Source of the DNA: Phycisphaerae bacterium
GTDB taxonomy: Bacteria; Planctomycetota; Phycisphaerae; Phycisphaerales; SM1A02
Direction of reading: 5' to 3'
DNA: 5,483 nt
Assembly (NCBI GenBank): GCA_030432455.1
Contig: JAUIHC010000228.1
Coordinates: forward strand, 1-5,483
In this document: piece after piece, positions 1-5,483 of the stretch
Layout of the letters: each line of letters opens with the position of its first letter
Numbering within the stretch: position 1 is the first letter of the stretch
Position numbers and translations under genes: made by a program
Notes under the pieces: model-generated
The model's input: only the letters and a program-made list of their open reading frames with translations
The model's database searches: none
What the model was told of the DNA's origin: nothing

Positions 1-437
1 GGGACCCGAAGAACCAGCGGCCCGAGCTCTGGAACCTCTGGAACACCCGCATCGGCCCCGGCGAGAGCGTGCGGGCGTTCCCGCTCTCGAACTGGACCGA
101 GCTCGACGTCTGGAGCTACATCCATCTTGAGAACATCCCGGTGGTGCCGCTGTACCTGTCCGCGAAGCGGCCGGTGGTGAAGCGGGACGGCGTGCTCATC
201 ATGGTGGACGACGACCGCATGCCGCTGGAGCCGGGCGAGACGCCCGAGATGAAGAGCATCCGCTTCCGAACCCTCGGCTGCTATCCGCTCACCGGGGCCG
301 AGGAGAGCGAGGCCGCGACGATGTCGGACGTCATCGCGGAGATGCTGGTCGCCCGCTCCAGCGAACGCCAGGGACGCGTCATCGACCACGACGCCGACGG
401 CAGCATGGAGGACAAGAAGAAAGAAGGGTATTTCTAG
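1..437 (+). CDS. cysD: Sulfate adenylyltransferase subunit 2 (CysD), C-terminal part
   Basis: This is the 3' end of the gene for the small catalytic subunit of ATP sulfurylase, which with GTPase CysN makes APS and pyrophosphate from sulfate and ATP in the cytoplasm. The reading frame is already open at the left edge: the first whole codon is at 3-5, giving 144 visible residues before the TAG at 435-437. Seen directly are the family-typical stretches DPKNQRPELWNLWN near the start, then FPLSNWTELDVWSYI, the RTLGCYPLTGA segment, and the C-terminal ending MEDKKKEGYF, which closely resembles known CysD endings. The N-terminal PP-loop nucleotide-binding part lies outside the window. A GTG at 69 is in frame but is internal, since clear CysD sequence precedes it. 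The downstream cysNC gene is its expected partner, although the gap between them is long for this operon. Family assignment is very secure; the gene is cut by the window and not visibly damaged. Confidence 0.96.
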   Translation, partial: DPKNQRPELWNLWNTRIGPGESVRAFPLSNWTELDVWSYIHLENIPVVPLYLSAKRPVVKRDGVLIMVDDDRMPLEPGETPEMKSIRFRTLGCYPLTGAEESEAATMSDVIAEMLVARSSERQGRVIDHDADGSMEDKKKEGYF

Positions 438-452
438 TTTGAGCGCTGCGCG

Positions 453-520
453 TGGGCCGTTCGGCCCATGCTCGCTTTCTCTCGCACACGGGGCGAGTGA
501 ATCGCCCCTGGCTCGGCGGG
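453..520. repeat. Hairpin-rich 68-bp repeat, copy 1
   Basis: This is the first of two base-for-base identical 68-bp copies in the cysD-cysNC gap; the second starts 107 bp downstream. The unit contains two inverted repeats. One is TGGGCC, loop GTTC, GGCCCA at 453-468. The other is GGGGCGA, loop GTGAA, TCGCCCC at 490-508. A CT-rich stretch (471-482) lies between them. No long T-run follows either hairpin, so neither is a classical intrinsic terminator. Weaker similarity may extend the unit leftwards, since TTTGAG occurs just after the cysD stop (438-443) and again before copy 2 (536-541). The structure resembles REP-type dispersed intergenic elements, but whether this is a genome-wide family cannot be judged from two copies. 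Confidence 0.9.
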
Positions 521-559
521 CTGCTACGGCGGACCTTTGAGTGACATTCGGACGCGACT

Positions 560-627
560 TGGGCCGTTCGGCCCATGCTCGCTTTCTCTCGCACACGGGG
601 CGAGTGAATCGCCCCTGGCTCGGCGGG
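560..627. repeat. Hairpin-rich 68-bp repeat, copy 2
   Basis: This is an exact copy of the 68 bp at 453-520, in the same orientation, separated from it by a 39-bp spacer (521-559) that is not itself repeated. Its two hairpins lie at 560-575 and 597-615. Lack of any difference between the copies points to recent duplication, gene conversion or conservation of the element. It lies between cysD and cysNC, so a transcript running through both genes would contain all four hairpins. A role in attenuation, mRNA processing or stability is possible but is only inference. Confidence 0.9.
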
Positions 628-640
628 AGTCTGATCGCCA

Positions 641-680
641 CCCTCCCCACTCCACTCTCCACTTCCAACTCCCCACTCTC
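641..680 (+). other. C/T-rich low-complexity tract upstream of cysNC
   Basis: These 40 bases contain no G and only a few A, and are built from irregularly spaced CCACT-like units (CCACT at 647, 652, 659 and 673, plus a CCAACT at 665). The opposite strand is correspondingly purine-rich. It ends about 14 bases before the cysNC ATG and leaves that gene without a strong Shine-Dalgarno sequence. It may be a degenerate simple-sequence repeat. A role in ribosome loading or DNA structure is conceivable, but nothing here proves one. Confidence 0.6.
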
Positions 681-694
681 ATAGGCCTGCTCCC

Positions 695-2623
695 ATGGAC
701 CCGCGCTTCGACGCTGATACCGACACGATCGACGCCTACCTCGCCCGTCACGAGGGGAAGCAGTTGTTGCGTTTCCTCACCTGCGGCAGTGTGGACGACG
801 GCAAGAGCACGCTCATCGGTCGCCTTCTGCACGACACCAAGGGCATCTACGAGGATCAGCTTGCCGCGGTCGAGGGTGACAGCCGCAAGTACGGCACCCA
901 GGGCGGCAAGGCCGACCTCGCGCTGCTGGTGGACGGTCTTCGCTCCGAGCGTGAGCAGGGCATCACGATCGATGTCGCCTACCGCTACTTCTCGACCGAG
1001 AAGCGGAAGTTCATCGTCGCCGACACGCCCGGCCACGAGCAGTACACCCGCAACATGGCGACCGGCGCGAGCACCTGCGATCTCGCGATCCTGCTGGTGG
1101 ACGCCCGACACGGGGTGAGCATCCAGACCCGGCGTCACTGCGTGATCACCTCGCTCCTCGGCATTCCGCGGATCGTGGTCGCGATCAACAAGATGGACGC
1201 GATCGACTGGAACCGGGAGACCTACGAGTCGATCAAGGCCGACTTCGAGGCGTTCGCCGCCAAGCTCCCCGACCGGGAGATGCAGTTCATCCCGATGTCG
1301 GCCCTCATGGGCGACTTCGTCGTGGAAGGCTCCGACCACGCGCCGTGGTACGACGGGCCGAACCTGCTGGAGTATCTGGAGTCCGCCCCGGTCGGCACCG
1401 CCCGACAGGACACGCCCTTCCGGATGCCGGTGAACTATGTCATCCGCCCGAACCTCGACTTCCGCGGCTTCGGCGGCCGCATCGAGTCGGGCCTCGTCCG
1501 ACCCGGCGACCGGGTCAAGGTGCTCCCCGCGGGGACGGAGTCGACGGTCGCCCGCATCTCGACCTTCGACGGCGACCTCGAACTGGCAGGCTCGCCCCGC
1601 AGCGTGGCGATCGTGCTCGAGGACGAGATCGACGCCAGCCGCGGCGACGTCATCGTCGCCGCCGATGCCCCCGCCACGGTCTCGGACCGCATCACCGCCG
1701 ACCTCGTGTGGATGCACGAGGATCGCCTCGTCGCGGGGCGCGAGTTCCTGCTTCGACACGGCACCCGCACCACGCCCGCTCGCGTGCGGCGGATCGTGCA
1801 CCGACTCGACATCGAGACGCTCGAGACCACCGCCGCCGACGGTCTCGGACTCAATGAGATCGGACGGGTCGAGATCGAGACCGACTTCGCGCTGGCCTTC
1901 GACCCCTACGAGGCGGTCCGAGGCACCGGCAGCCTGATCCTGGTCGATCGCATCGGCAACTGGACGATGGCCGCGGGCATGATCCGGGGCGCCACCGACG
2001 AGAGCCGCTGGACCGCCCGCCCGGTCTCGGGCGACGACCGCGACGGCGAGCCCGATCCGGTCACCCCCGCCGAGAAGGAGGCCCGCTACGGACAGAAGCC
2101 GGCCACGGTCCTTCTCACCGGTCTTGCGGGGAGCGGCAAGACGCACATCGCGGCGATGCTCGAACGGGCGCTCTTCGACCTCGGCCGGGTCGCGATCCGG
2201 CTCGACGGATCGAGCCTGCGCCGGGGCATGAACCGCGATCTCGGCTTCAGCGCTCGCGACCGCTCGGAGAACCTCCGCCGTGCGATGGAGACCGCCAAGC
2301 TCGTCAACGACGAGGGGCTCCTCTGCATCGCCGCGTTCGTCGCCCCGCAGGCCGACATCCGCGACAAGGCCGCGGATCTGGTCGGCCGCGACCGCTTCCT
2401 GGTGGTCCATTGTGCGGCCCCGCTGGAGCACTGCCGCTCCAACGACCCGACCGGGCTCTACGCCACGGCCGCCGAACGCGGCCTCGAGGGGATCCCGGGC
2501 GTGGACTTCGAATACGAGGCCCCCACCGACGCCGACCTCGTCCTGCCCACCCACGAGGTGGATTTCGAGGAGGGTGTGAACCGCATTCTCACGCTGCTGC
2601 GATCCCGCGGCATCCTCCGCTGA
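695..2623 (+). CDS. cysNC: Bifunctional sulfate adenylyltransferase subunit 1 / APS kinase (CysN-CysC fusion)
   Basis: This 642-residue protein joins CysN, the GTPase that drives ATP sulfurylase, to CysC, which converts APS to PAPS. The CysN part (about 25-440) has all GTPase motifs: GSVDDGKST at 31-39, the switch region GITID at 89-93, DTPGH at 110-114, NKMD at 165-168 and SAL at 202-204. Two beta-barrel domains follow, including HGTRTTPARV and LNEIGRVEIET. After a charged linker (about 442-468), the CysC part (about 469-642) carries a P-loop, GLAGSGKT at 476-483, and NRDLGFS and ENLRR motifs. The usual DGDN is DGSS (504-507), the usual FISP is FVAP (548-551), and the common lysine/phenylalanine region near the C-terminus reads GLEGIPG (596-602). 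APS kinase activity is therefore less certain than the CysN role. The ATG at 695 is the only plausible start, since a TGA lies in frame at 632 with no start between. Only a weak TAGG (682-685) precedes it. It presumably pairs with CysD. Confidence 0.95.
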   Translation: MDPRFDADTDTIDAYLARHEGKQLLRFLTCGSVDDGKSTLIGRLLHDTKGIYEDQLAAVEGDSRKYGTQGGKADLALLVDGLRSEREQGITIDVAYRYFSTEKRKFIVADTPGHEQYTRNMATGASTCDLAILLVDARHGVSIQTRRHCVITSLLGIPRIVVAINKMDAIDWNRETYESIKADFEAFAAKLPDREMQFIPMSALMGDFVVEGSDHAPWYDGPNLLEYLESAPVGTARQDTPFRMPVNYVIRPNLDFRGFGGRIESGLVRPGDRVKVLPAGTESTVARISTFDGDLELAGSPRSVAIVLEDEIDASRGDVIVAADAPATVSDRITADLVWMHEDRLVAGREFLLRHGTRTTPARVRRIVHRLDIETLETTAADGLGLNEIGRVEIETDFALAFDPYEAVRGTGSLILVDRIGNWTMAAGMIRGATDESRWTARPVSGDDRDGEPDPVTPAEKEARYGQKPATVLLTGLAGSGKTHIAAMLERALFDLGRVAIRLDGSSLRRGMNRDLGFSARDRSENLRRAMETAKLVNDEGLLCIAAFVAPQADIRDKAADLVGRDRFLVVHCAAPLEHCRSNDPTGLYATAAERGLEGIPGVDFEYEAPTDADLVLPTHEVDFEEGVNRILTLLRSRGILR

Positions 2624-2642
2624 CGCCGATTGGAACTCCTGG

Positions 2643-2681
2643 CGACGCCGGACAGCGCGGAATCCGCGCTGTCCGGCGTCG
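2643..2681 (+). terminator. Strong perfect hairpin after cysNC, probable terminator or 3'-end structure
   Basis: An 18-bp perfect GC-rich inverted repeat (2643-2660 paired with 2664-2681) encloses a three-base AAT loop and starts 20 bases after the cysNC stop. It is by far the strongest hairpin seen in the window. The tail TGGTTGG has only scattered T residues, so it does not match a textbook intrinsic terminator. It may instead end transcription without a U-tract, protect the 3' end of the sulfate mRNA, or be a protein-binding palindrome for the downstream gene. The position between two genes in the same direction favours a 3'-end role. Confidence 0.55.
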
Positions 2682-2743
2682 TGGTTGGAACGAGGATCCC
2701 CTCGGGACCGCCTCCCCGTCCGATGCCACCGGGCCGCGGCGCG

Positions 2744-2749
2744 TATCAT
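2744..2749 (+). promoter_or_regulatory. Possible -10 element for the GH57 gene
   Basis: TATCAT is the only AT-rich -10-like hexamer in the GC-rich stretch between the hairpin and the GH57 start. No convincing -35 box is found 16-18 bases upstream. Transcription from it would begin at about 2756-2757, only a few bases before the ATG at 2760, so the message would be leaderless or nearly so. That agrees with the lack of a Shine-Dalgarno sequence, but a single hexamer match is weak evidence. Confidence 0.2.
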
Positions 2750-2759
2750 CGCGACCCTC

Positions 2760-3980
2760 ATGGCCAGCGTCTGCTTCTACTTTCAGGTCCACCAGCCGTA
2801 CCGGCTCCGTCGGTACTCGGTGTTCGCCGACGATCCGTTCTACTTCGACAATGAAGCGAACGAGAAGATCATGCACAAGGTCGCCGAGAAGTGCTATCGG
2901 CCGGCCACGGCGAAGATCCTCGACCTCGTGAAGCGCCACGAGGGTCGGTTCCGGGTCGCGTACTCGATCTCGGGGACGTGCCTGGACCAGTTCGAAGCGT
3001 GGGCGCCCGACGTGCTCGACATGTTCAAGCAACTCGGCGACACCGGGGCGTGCGAGTTCCTCGGCGAGACCAGCCACCACTCGCCGTGCTTCCTGTTCAG
3101 CCGCGACGAGTTCGACCGACAGGTCGATGCCCACCGCGCCCGCATCCAGTCGCTCTTCGGCCAGACGCCGACCGTCTTCCGCAACACCGAGCTCATGTAC
3201 CACGACGATCTCGCGTGGCACATGGCGAAGCGGGGCGACCACCGGGCGATCATCTGCGAGGGCGTGGACCGCATTCTCGCGCATCGCTCGCCCAACTACG
3301 TCTATGTCCCGCCGCAGTTCCACGGACAGCCGGAGACCGTCGGCGAACGCCCGATCCGCCTGCTCCTCAAGAACTACCGCCTGTCCGACGACATCGCCTT
3401 CCGCTTCGGCAATCGAGGCTGGGAGGAATGGCCGCTCAGCACCGAGAAGTTCGCCCGCTGGGTCAACGACATCAACGGCGACGGCTACTGCTGCAACCTG
3501 TTCATGGACTACGAGACGATCGGCGAGCACCAGTGGGCGGACACGGGGATCTTCGAGTTCCTCGACGCCCTGCCCGGCGCGGTCTACGACGTCAACCCCG
3601 GCCACAACGACTTCCTGACGCCCTCGCAGGTGCTCGACTGCTACGAGCCGATCGGCGAGTACGCGGCGCCGAACTGGATCTCCTGGGCCGACACCGAGCG
3701 CGACCTCTCCGCGTGGCTCGGCAACCCGTTGCAGGACAACGCGGTCGAGGAGCTGTTCTCGCTGCGGGAGGCGGTCTACGCGAAGCACGAGTCCGGCGAT
3801 CCGCACATCCTCGAGGACTGGCGGAAGCTCACCACCAGCGATCACCTCTACTACATGTGCACGAAGTACTGGGCGGACGGCGACGTCCACAAGTACTTCA
3901 GTCCGTACGACAGTCCGTACGACGCGTACATCAACTTCATGAACGTGCTGGACAACATGAAGCAGCGGGTGGACGCCTGA
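2760..3980 (+). CDS. Glycoside hydrolase family 57, alpha-amylase-like
   Basis: This 406-residue protein is complete and matches the shorter alpha-amylase-type GH57 enzymes, which cleave or rearrange alpha-1,4-glucans by a retaining mechanism. The five GH57 regions can be followed: HQP at 11-13; GETSHHS at 102-108; FRNTELMYHDD at 140-150, with Glu144 as the expected nucleophile; FMDYETIGEHQW at 248-259, with Asp250 as the expected acid/base; and SWADTERDLSAWLGN at 308-322. The C-terminal segment HKYFSPYDSPYDAYINFMNVL is also familiar for this subgroup. No signal peptide or membrane segment is visible, so it should act in the cytoplasm, probably on glycogen or maltodextrin; exact substrate and product are not predictable. 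The ATG at 2760 is chosen because MASVCFYFQVHQPYRL is the natural N-terminus; an in-frame upstream extension to 2685 would add 25 Arg-rich residues and run into the hairpin region. No Shine-Dalgarno sequence is visible. It is separated from cysNC by a strong hairpin and is probably its own transcription unit. Confidence 0.93.
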   Translation: MASVCFYFQVHQPYRLRRYSVFADDPFYFDNEANEKIMHKVAEKCYRPATAKILDLVKRHEGRFRVAYSISGTCLDQFEAWAPDVLDMFKQLGDTGACEFLGETSHHSPCFLFSRDEFDRQVDAHRARIQSLFGQTPTVFRNTELMYHDDLAWHMAKRGDHRAIICEGVDRILAHRSPNYVYVPPQFHGQPETVGERPIRLLLKNYRLSDDIAFRFGNRGWEEWPLSTEKFARWVNDINGDGYCCNLFMDYETIGEHQWADTGIFEFLDALPGAVYDVNPGHNDFLTPSQVLDCYEPIGEYAAPNWISWADTERDLSAWLGNPLQDNAVEELFSLREAVYAKHESGDPHILEDWRKLTTSDHLYYMCTKYWADGDVHKYFSPYDSPYDAYINFMNVLDNMKQRVDA

Positions 3981-4005
3981 CCGCGACCTCGACCGTCCGG
4001 TCCGG
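3981..4005. other. Short convergent intergenic junction
   Basis: Only 25 bases separate the stop of the GH57 gene from the stop of the minus-strand gene. The only structure seen is a small inverted repeat, GACCG-TC-CGGTC at 3991-4002, too short and lacking T-runs on either strand to be called a terminator. Transcripts from the two sides probably overlap at their 3' ends, or termination is Rho-dependent. Confidence 0.4.
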
Positions 4006-5483
4006 TCACTCCGTTCCGCCGCCCTGGGGGAGACCGAACGCCTGCGAATCGGCCGACTCCAGATGCAGCGCGAGATCGCGGGCCGCCTCGGCCATCCGAC
4101 GGATCCGGGGATCGGACGACTCCAGACCACGCACGATCGCCGCCGACGTCGGGGTCGGCGAGTACCGCGCGAGCGCGAGCGGCAGGCCGATCTCGTCGTC
4201 GGCGACCATCCGGTCGACCAGGCGGGTCGGCGCGGCGGCTCCGCCGGGGATCACCGACATCACCCACGCCTGCGCCCGGCGGGGAAGCGACTGGAACGCA
4301 TCGATCGCGGCCAGTTGCGCGTTCGTGGTCTCCCCCGGGAAGGCGGCCGGACCGGCCGCCGCGATGCCCAGGATCGCGGCGATGTCCTTGACCGCATCCA
4401 CCGTGCGGGGATCACGGATTCCCTCGACCATCACCGCCGCCCGGGCCTCGTCGGGGGGAAGGAGACCGTCCACCCGGAAGACCGGCGAACGCCCCTCGCG
4501 ACCGAACAGGCCCGCGTCGATCGCGCCCTGCGGCGCCGCCGAGTAGTTCACCACCGCCCGCAGACGAAGGGTCCCGCTGAAGCAGGACTGCAGCGAGAGC
4601 ACCCGGGCGAGGGGCGTGGCCGAGAGATCGACGCGGATCCGGAGCGAGTCCTGCGAGTCGAGTCGGAAACGTCGGTCCAGCGGGAGCACCACGGGCACGG
4701 GACGCATCTCCGCCGCGAACCGAAGCAGCATCCTCCGGTCGATGGGGAGGTCGTAGGTGTCGGTCATCAGCACGATCGTGGGCAGGATCGGGCCGTCCGG
4801 GCCGATCGCGAGATCGAGACCCGAGACGTTGGTGATCGTGATGTCGATCGGAAGCGACTCGAACGCCGACGCCCGAAGCGACGCGGGCTCGATCTGCACC
4901 GAGAGCACCCCGTGCCGCGGATCGCGAAGGGCCCGACCGACGGCCTCCGGAAGCGTGTCGGCGATGATCCTCGCCATCTCGTCCGCCCGGTCGGGAGCGG
5001 GGATGCGGGCACTCAGCAGCGACTCCAACCGGCTGCGACACCAGAGCCCGACGAGCTCTCCCGGCGTCTCCCGGTAGGTCTTCAGGTACGTCCGGGCGGC
5101 GCTCCGCGATTCCCCTTCGAGTTCCTCGAGAAGGGCCAGTCCCGCGGCCGCGTAGGGCGATCCCTCCGCCGCCGGGGTCAGCAGCAGTCGCGCCTGATCG
5201 AAGTCGTCCTGATGAATCGCCCACCAGCCGTCGATGATCAGCCGCTGCGACTCCGGAAGCACGCCGCCCGCGACCGCCTGATCCACCAGGTCGGCCAGTG
5301 ACGGCGGCGTCGGCCCGCCCTCGACCGGCGTGGGCGTCCAGCCGAACCACGCCCGTGCCCACGCCTGATCGACCGTGAGTTCGAGCGCCCGGGTCCGGAT
5401 CTGGGCGAGTCGCCTCGCCCGCTCCTCCTCGTCGATCGTGGTGTCCTCGGCGACCAGCGTCGAGAGCCGGGCGTTCCGGGTCA
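4006..5483 (-). CDS. Unrecognised protein with TPR-like N-part and beta-rich middle, 5' end outside window
   Basis: The frame stays open from the right edge to the TGA at 4008-4006, giving 491 visible residues; the true start is beyond the window. A GTG at 5286 is in frame, but the 65 codons before it read as normal protein sequence, including an acidic/basic helical stretch (EDTTIDEEERARRLAQIRTR), so it is likely internal. Counting from the first visible residue, about 80-145 resembles TPR-type paired helices (WWAIHQDDFDQARLLLTPA, then YAAAGLALLEELEGESRSAA). About 190-320 is rich in beta-strand patterns such as LPIDITITNVSGLDLAIG and SLRIRVDLSATP, and suggests an immunoglobulin-like or other beta-sandwich domain. 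About 345-475 is mostly helical, with an Ala-rich stretch, and ends in a short Gly-rich tail. No catalytic motif, metal-binding cluster or membrane segment is seen; a signal peptide would be outside the window. Coding reality is supported by consistent amino-acid composition and G/C-biased third positions. I cannot assign a function; the neighbours converge and give no guide. Confidence 0.8.
   Translation of the reverse strand, partial: TRNARLSTLVAEDTTIDEEERARRLAQIRTRALELTVDQAWARAWFGWTPTPVEGGPTPPSLADLVDQAVAGGVLPESQRLIIDGWWAIHQDDFDQARLLLTPAAEGSPYAAAGLALLEELEGESRSAARTYLKTYRETPGELVGLWCRSRLESLLSARIPAPDRADEMARIIADTLPEAVGRALRDPRHGVLSVQIEPASLRASAFESLPIDITITNVSGLDLAIGPDGPILPTIVLMTDTYDLPIDRRMLLRFAAEMRPVPVVLPLDRRFRLDSQDSLRIRVDLSATPLARVLSLQSCFSGTLRLRAVVNYSAAPQGAIDAGLFGREGRSPVFRVDGLLPPDEARAAVMVEGIRDPRTVDAVKDIAAILGIAAAGPAAFPGETTNAQLAAIDAFQSLPRRAQAWVMSVIPGGAAAPTRLVDRMVADDEIGLPLALARYSPTPTSAAIVRGLESSDPRIRRMAEAARDLALHLESADSQAFGLPQGGGTE

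Noticed and set aside
69..437. A short separate gene starting at the GTG at 69
   Set aside because: Clear CysD sequence continues in the same frame upstream of 69 to the window edge, so this is an internal codon of a truncated cysD.
379..594. A small minus-strand frame across the repeats in the cysD-cysNC gap
   Set aside because: Its apparent protein contains the same Arg-rich segment twice simply because it crosses both repeat copies; there is no ribosome site or recognised domain.
524..2761. A very long open frame on the minus strand (about 745 codons) opposite cysNC
   Set aside because: The translation is dominated by Arg, Gly, Asp, Glu and Val in patterns expected from the complement of a GC-rich gene, with no recognisable motif. 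The plus-strand CysN-CysC protein has full family motifs. It is a shadow frame.
3900..3923. A 12-bp exact tandem repeat near the end of the GH57 gene, encoding SPYD twice
   Set aside because: The double SPYD motif is familiar in this GH57 subgroup, and identical codons are expected under strong GC codon bias. It is probably protein conservation, not a DNA-level repeat.
3991..4002. A small inverted repeat between the convergent stops as a bidirectional terminator
   Set aside because: The stem is only 5 bp with a two-base loop, and there is no T-run on either strand.
2589..4130. A long minus-strand open frame (about 513 codons) opposite the GH57 gene
   Set aside because: It covers the hairpin, the whole GH57 gene and the end of the next gene, and is rich in Arg, Val and acidic residues with no motif. 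It reflects codon bias of the opposite strand.

Overview
The window is GC-rich bacterial DNA carrying four protein genes: the end of cysD, a complete cysN-cysC fusion, a complete GH57 alpha-amylase-like gene, and a partial unrecognised gene on the opposite strand. Strong G/C third-codon bias, poor Shine-Dalgarno sequences, the CysN-CysC fusion and a GH57 enzyme of this type fit a planctomycete (perhaps Phycisphaerae-like) or another GC-rich environmental lineage. That placement is an inference from style; no marker gene is present.

Positions 1-2623 hold the sulfate-activation locus. CysD and the CysN domain together form the GTP-driven ATP sulfurylase, which makes adenosine 5'-phosphosulfate (APS) from sulfate and ATP. 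The CysC domain fused to CysN would normally phosphorylate APS to PAPS. The two genes run in the same direction but are separated by an unusually long 257-bp gap (438-694). This gap holds two identical 68-bp copies of a hairpin-rich repeat and then a C/T-rich tract just before the cysN start. The CysC domain keeps its ATP-binding P-loop but differs from the usual family pattern at several APS-site positions.

Positions 2624-2759 are a short intergenic region dominated by a perfect 18-bp-stem hairpin just after the cysNC stop. It probably separates the sulfate genes from the next gene. Positions 2760-3980 encode a complete 406-residue GH57 enzyme with the expected catalytic motifs, probably acting on intracellular alpha-glucan such as glycogen. 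Nothing in the sequence ties it functionally to sulfate activation.

A converging gene on the minus strand begins beyond the right edge and stops at 4006, only 25 bp from the GH57 stop. Its visible 491 residues look like a helical repeat segment, a beta-rich middle and a helical C-terminal part. I do not recognise the family. I saw no RNA gene, CRISPR array, insertion sequence or phage gene. The least explained elements are the duplicated repeat inside the sulfate operon, the altered CysC active site and the unrecognised minus-strand protein.
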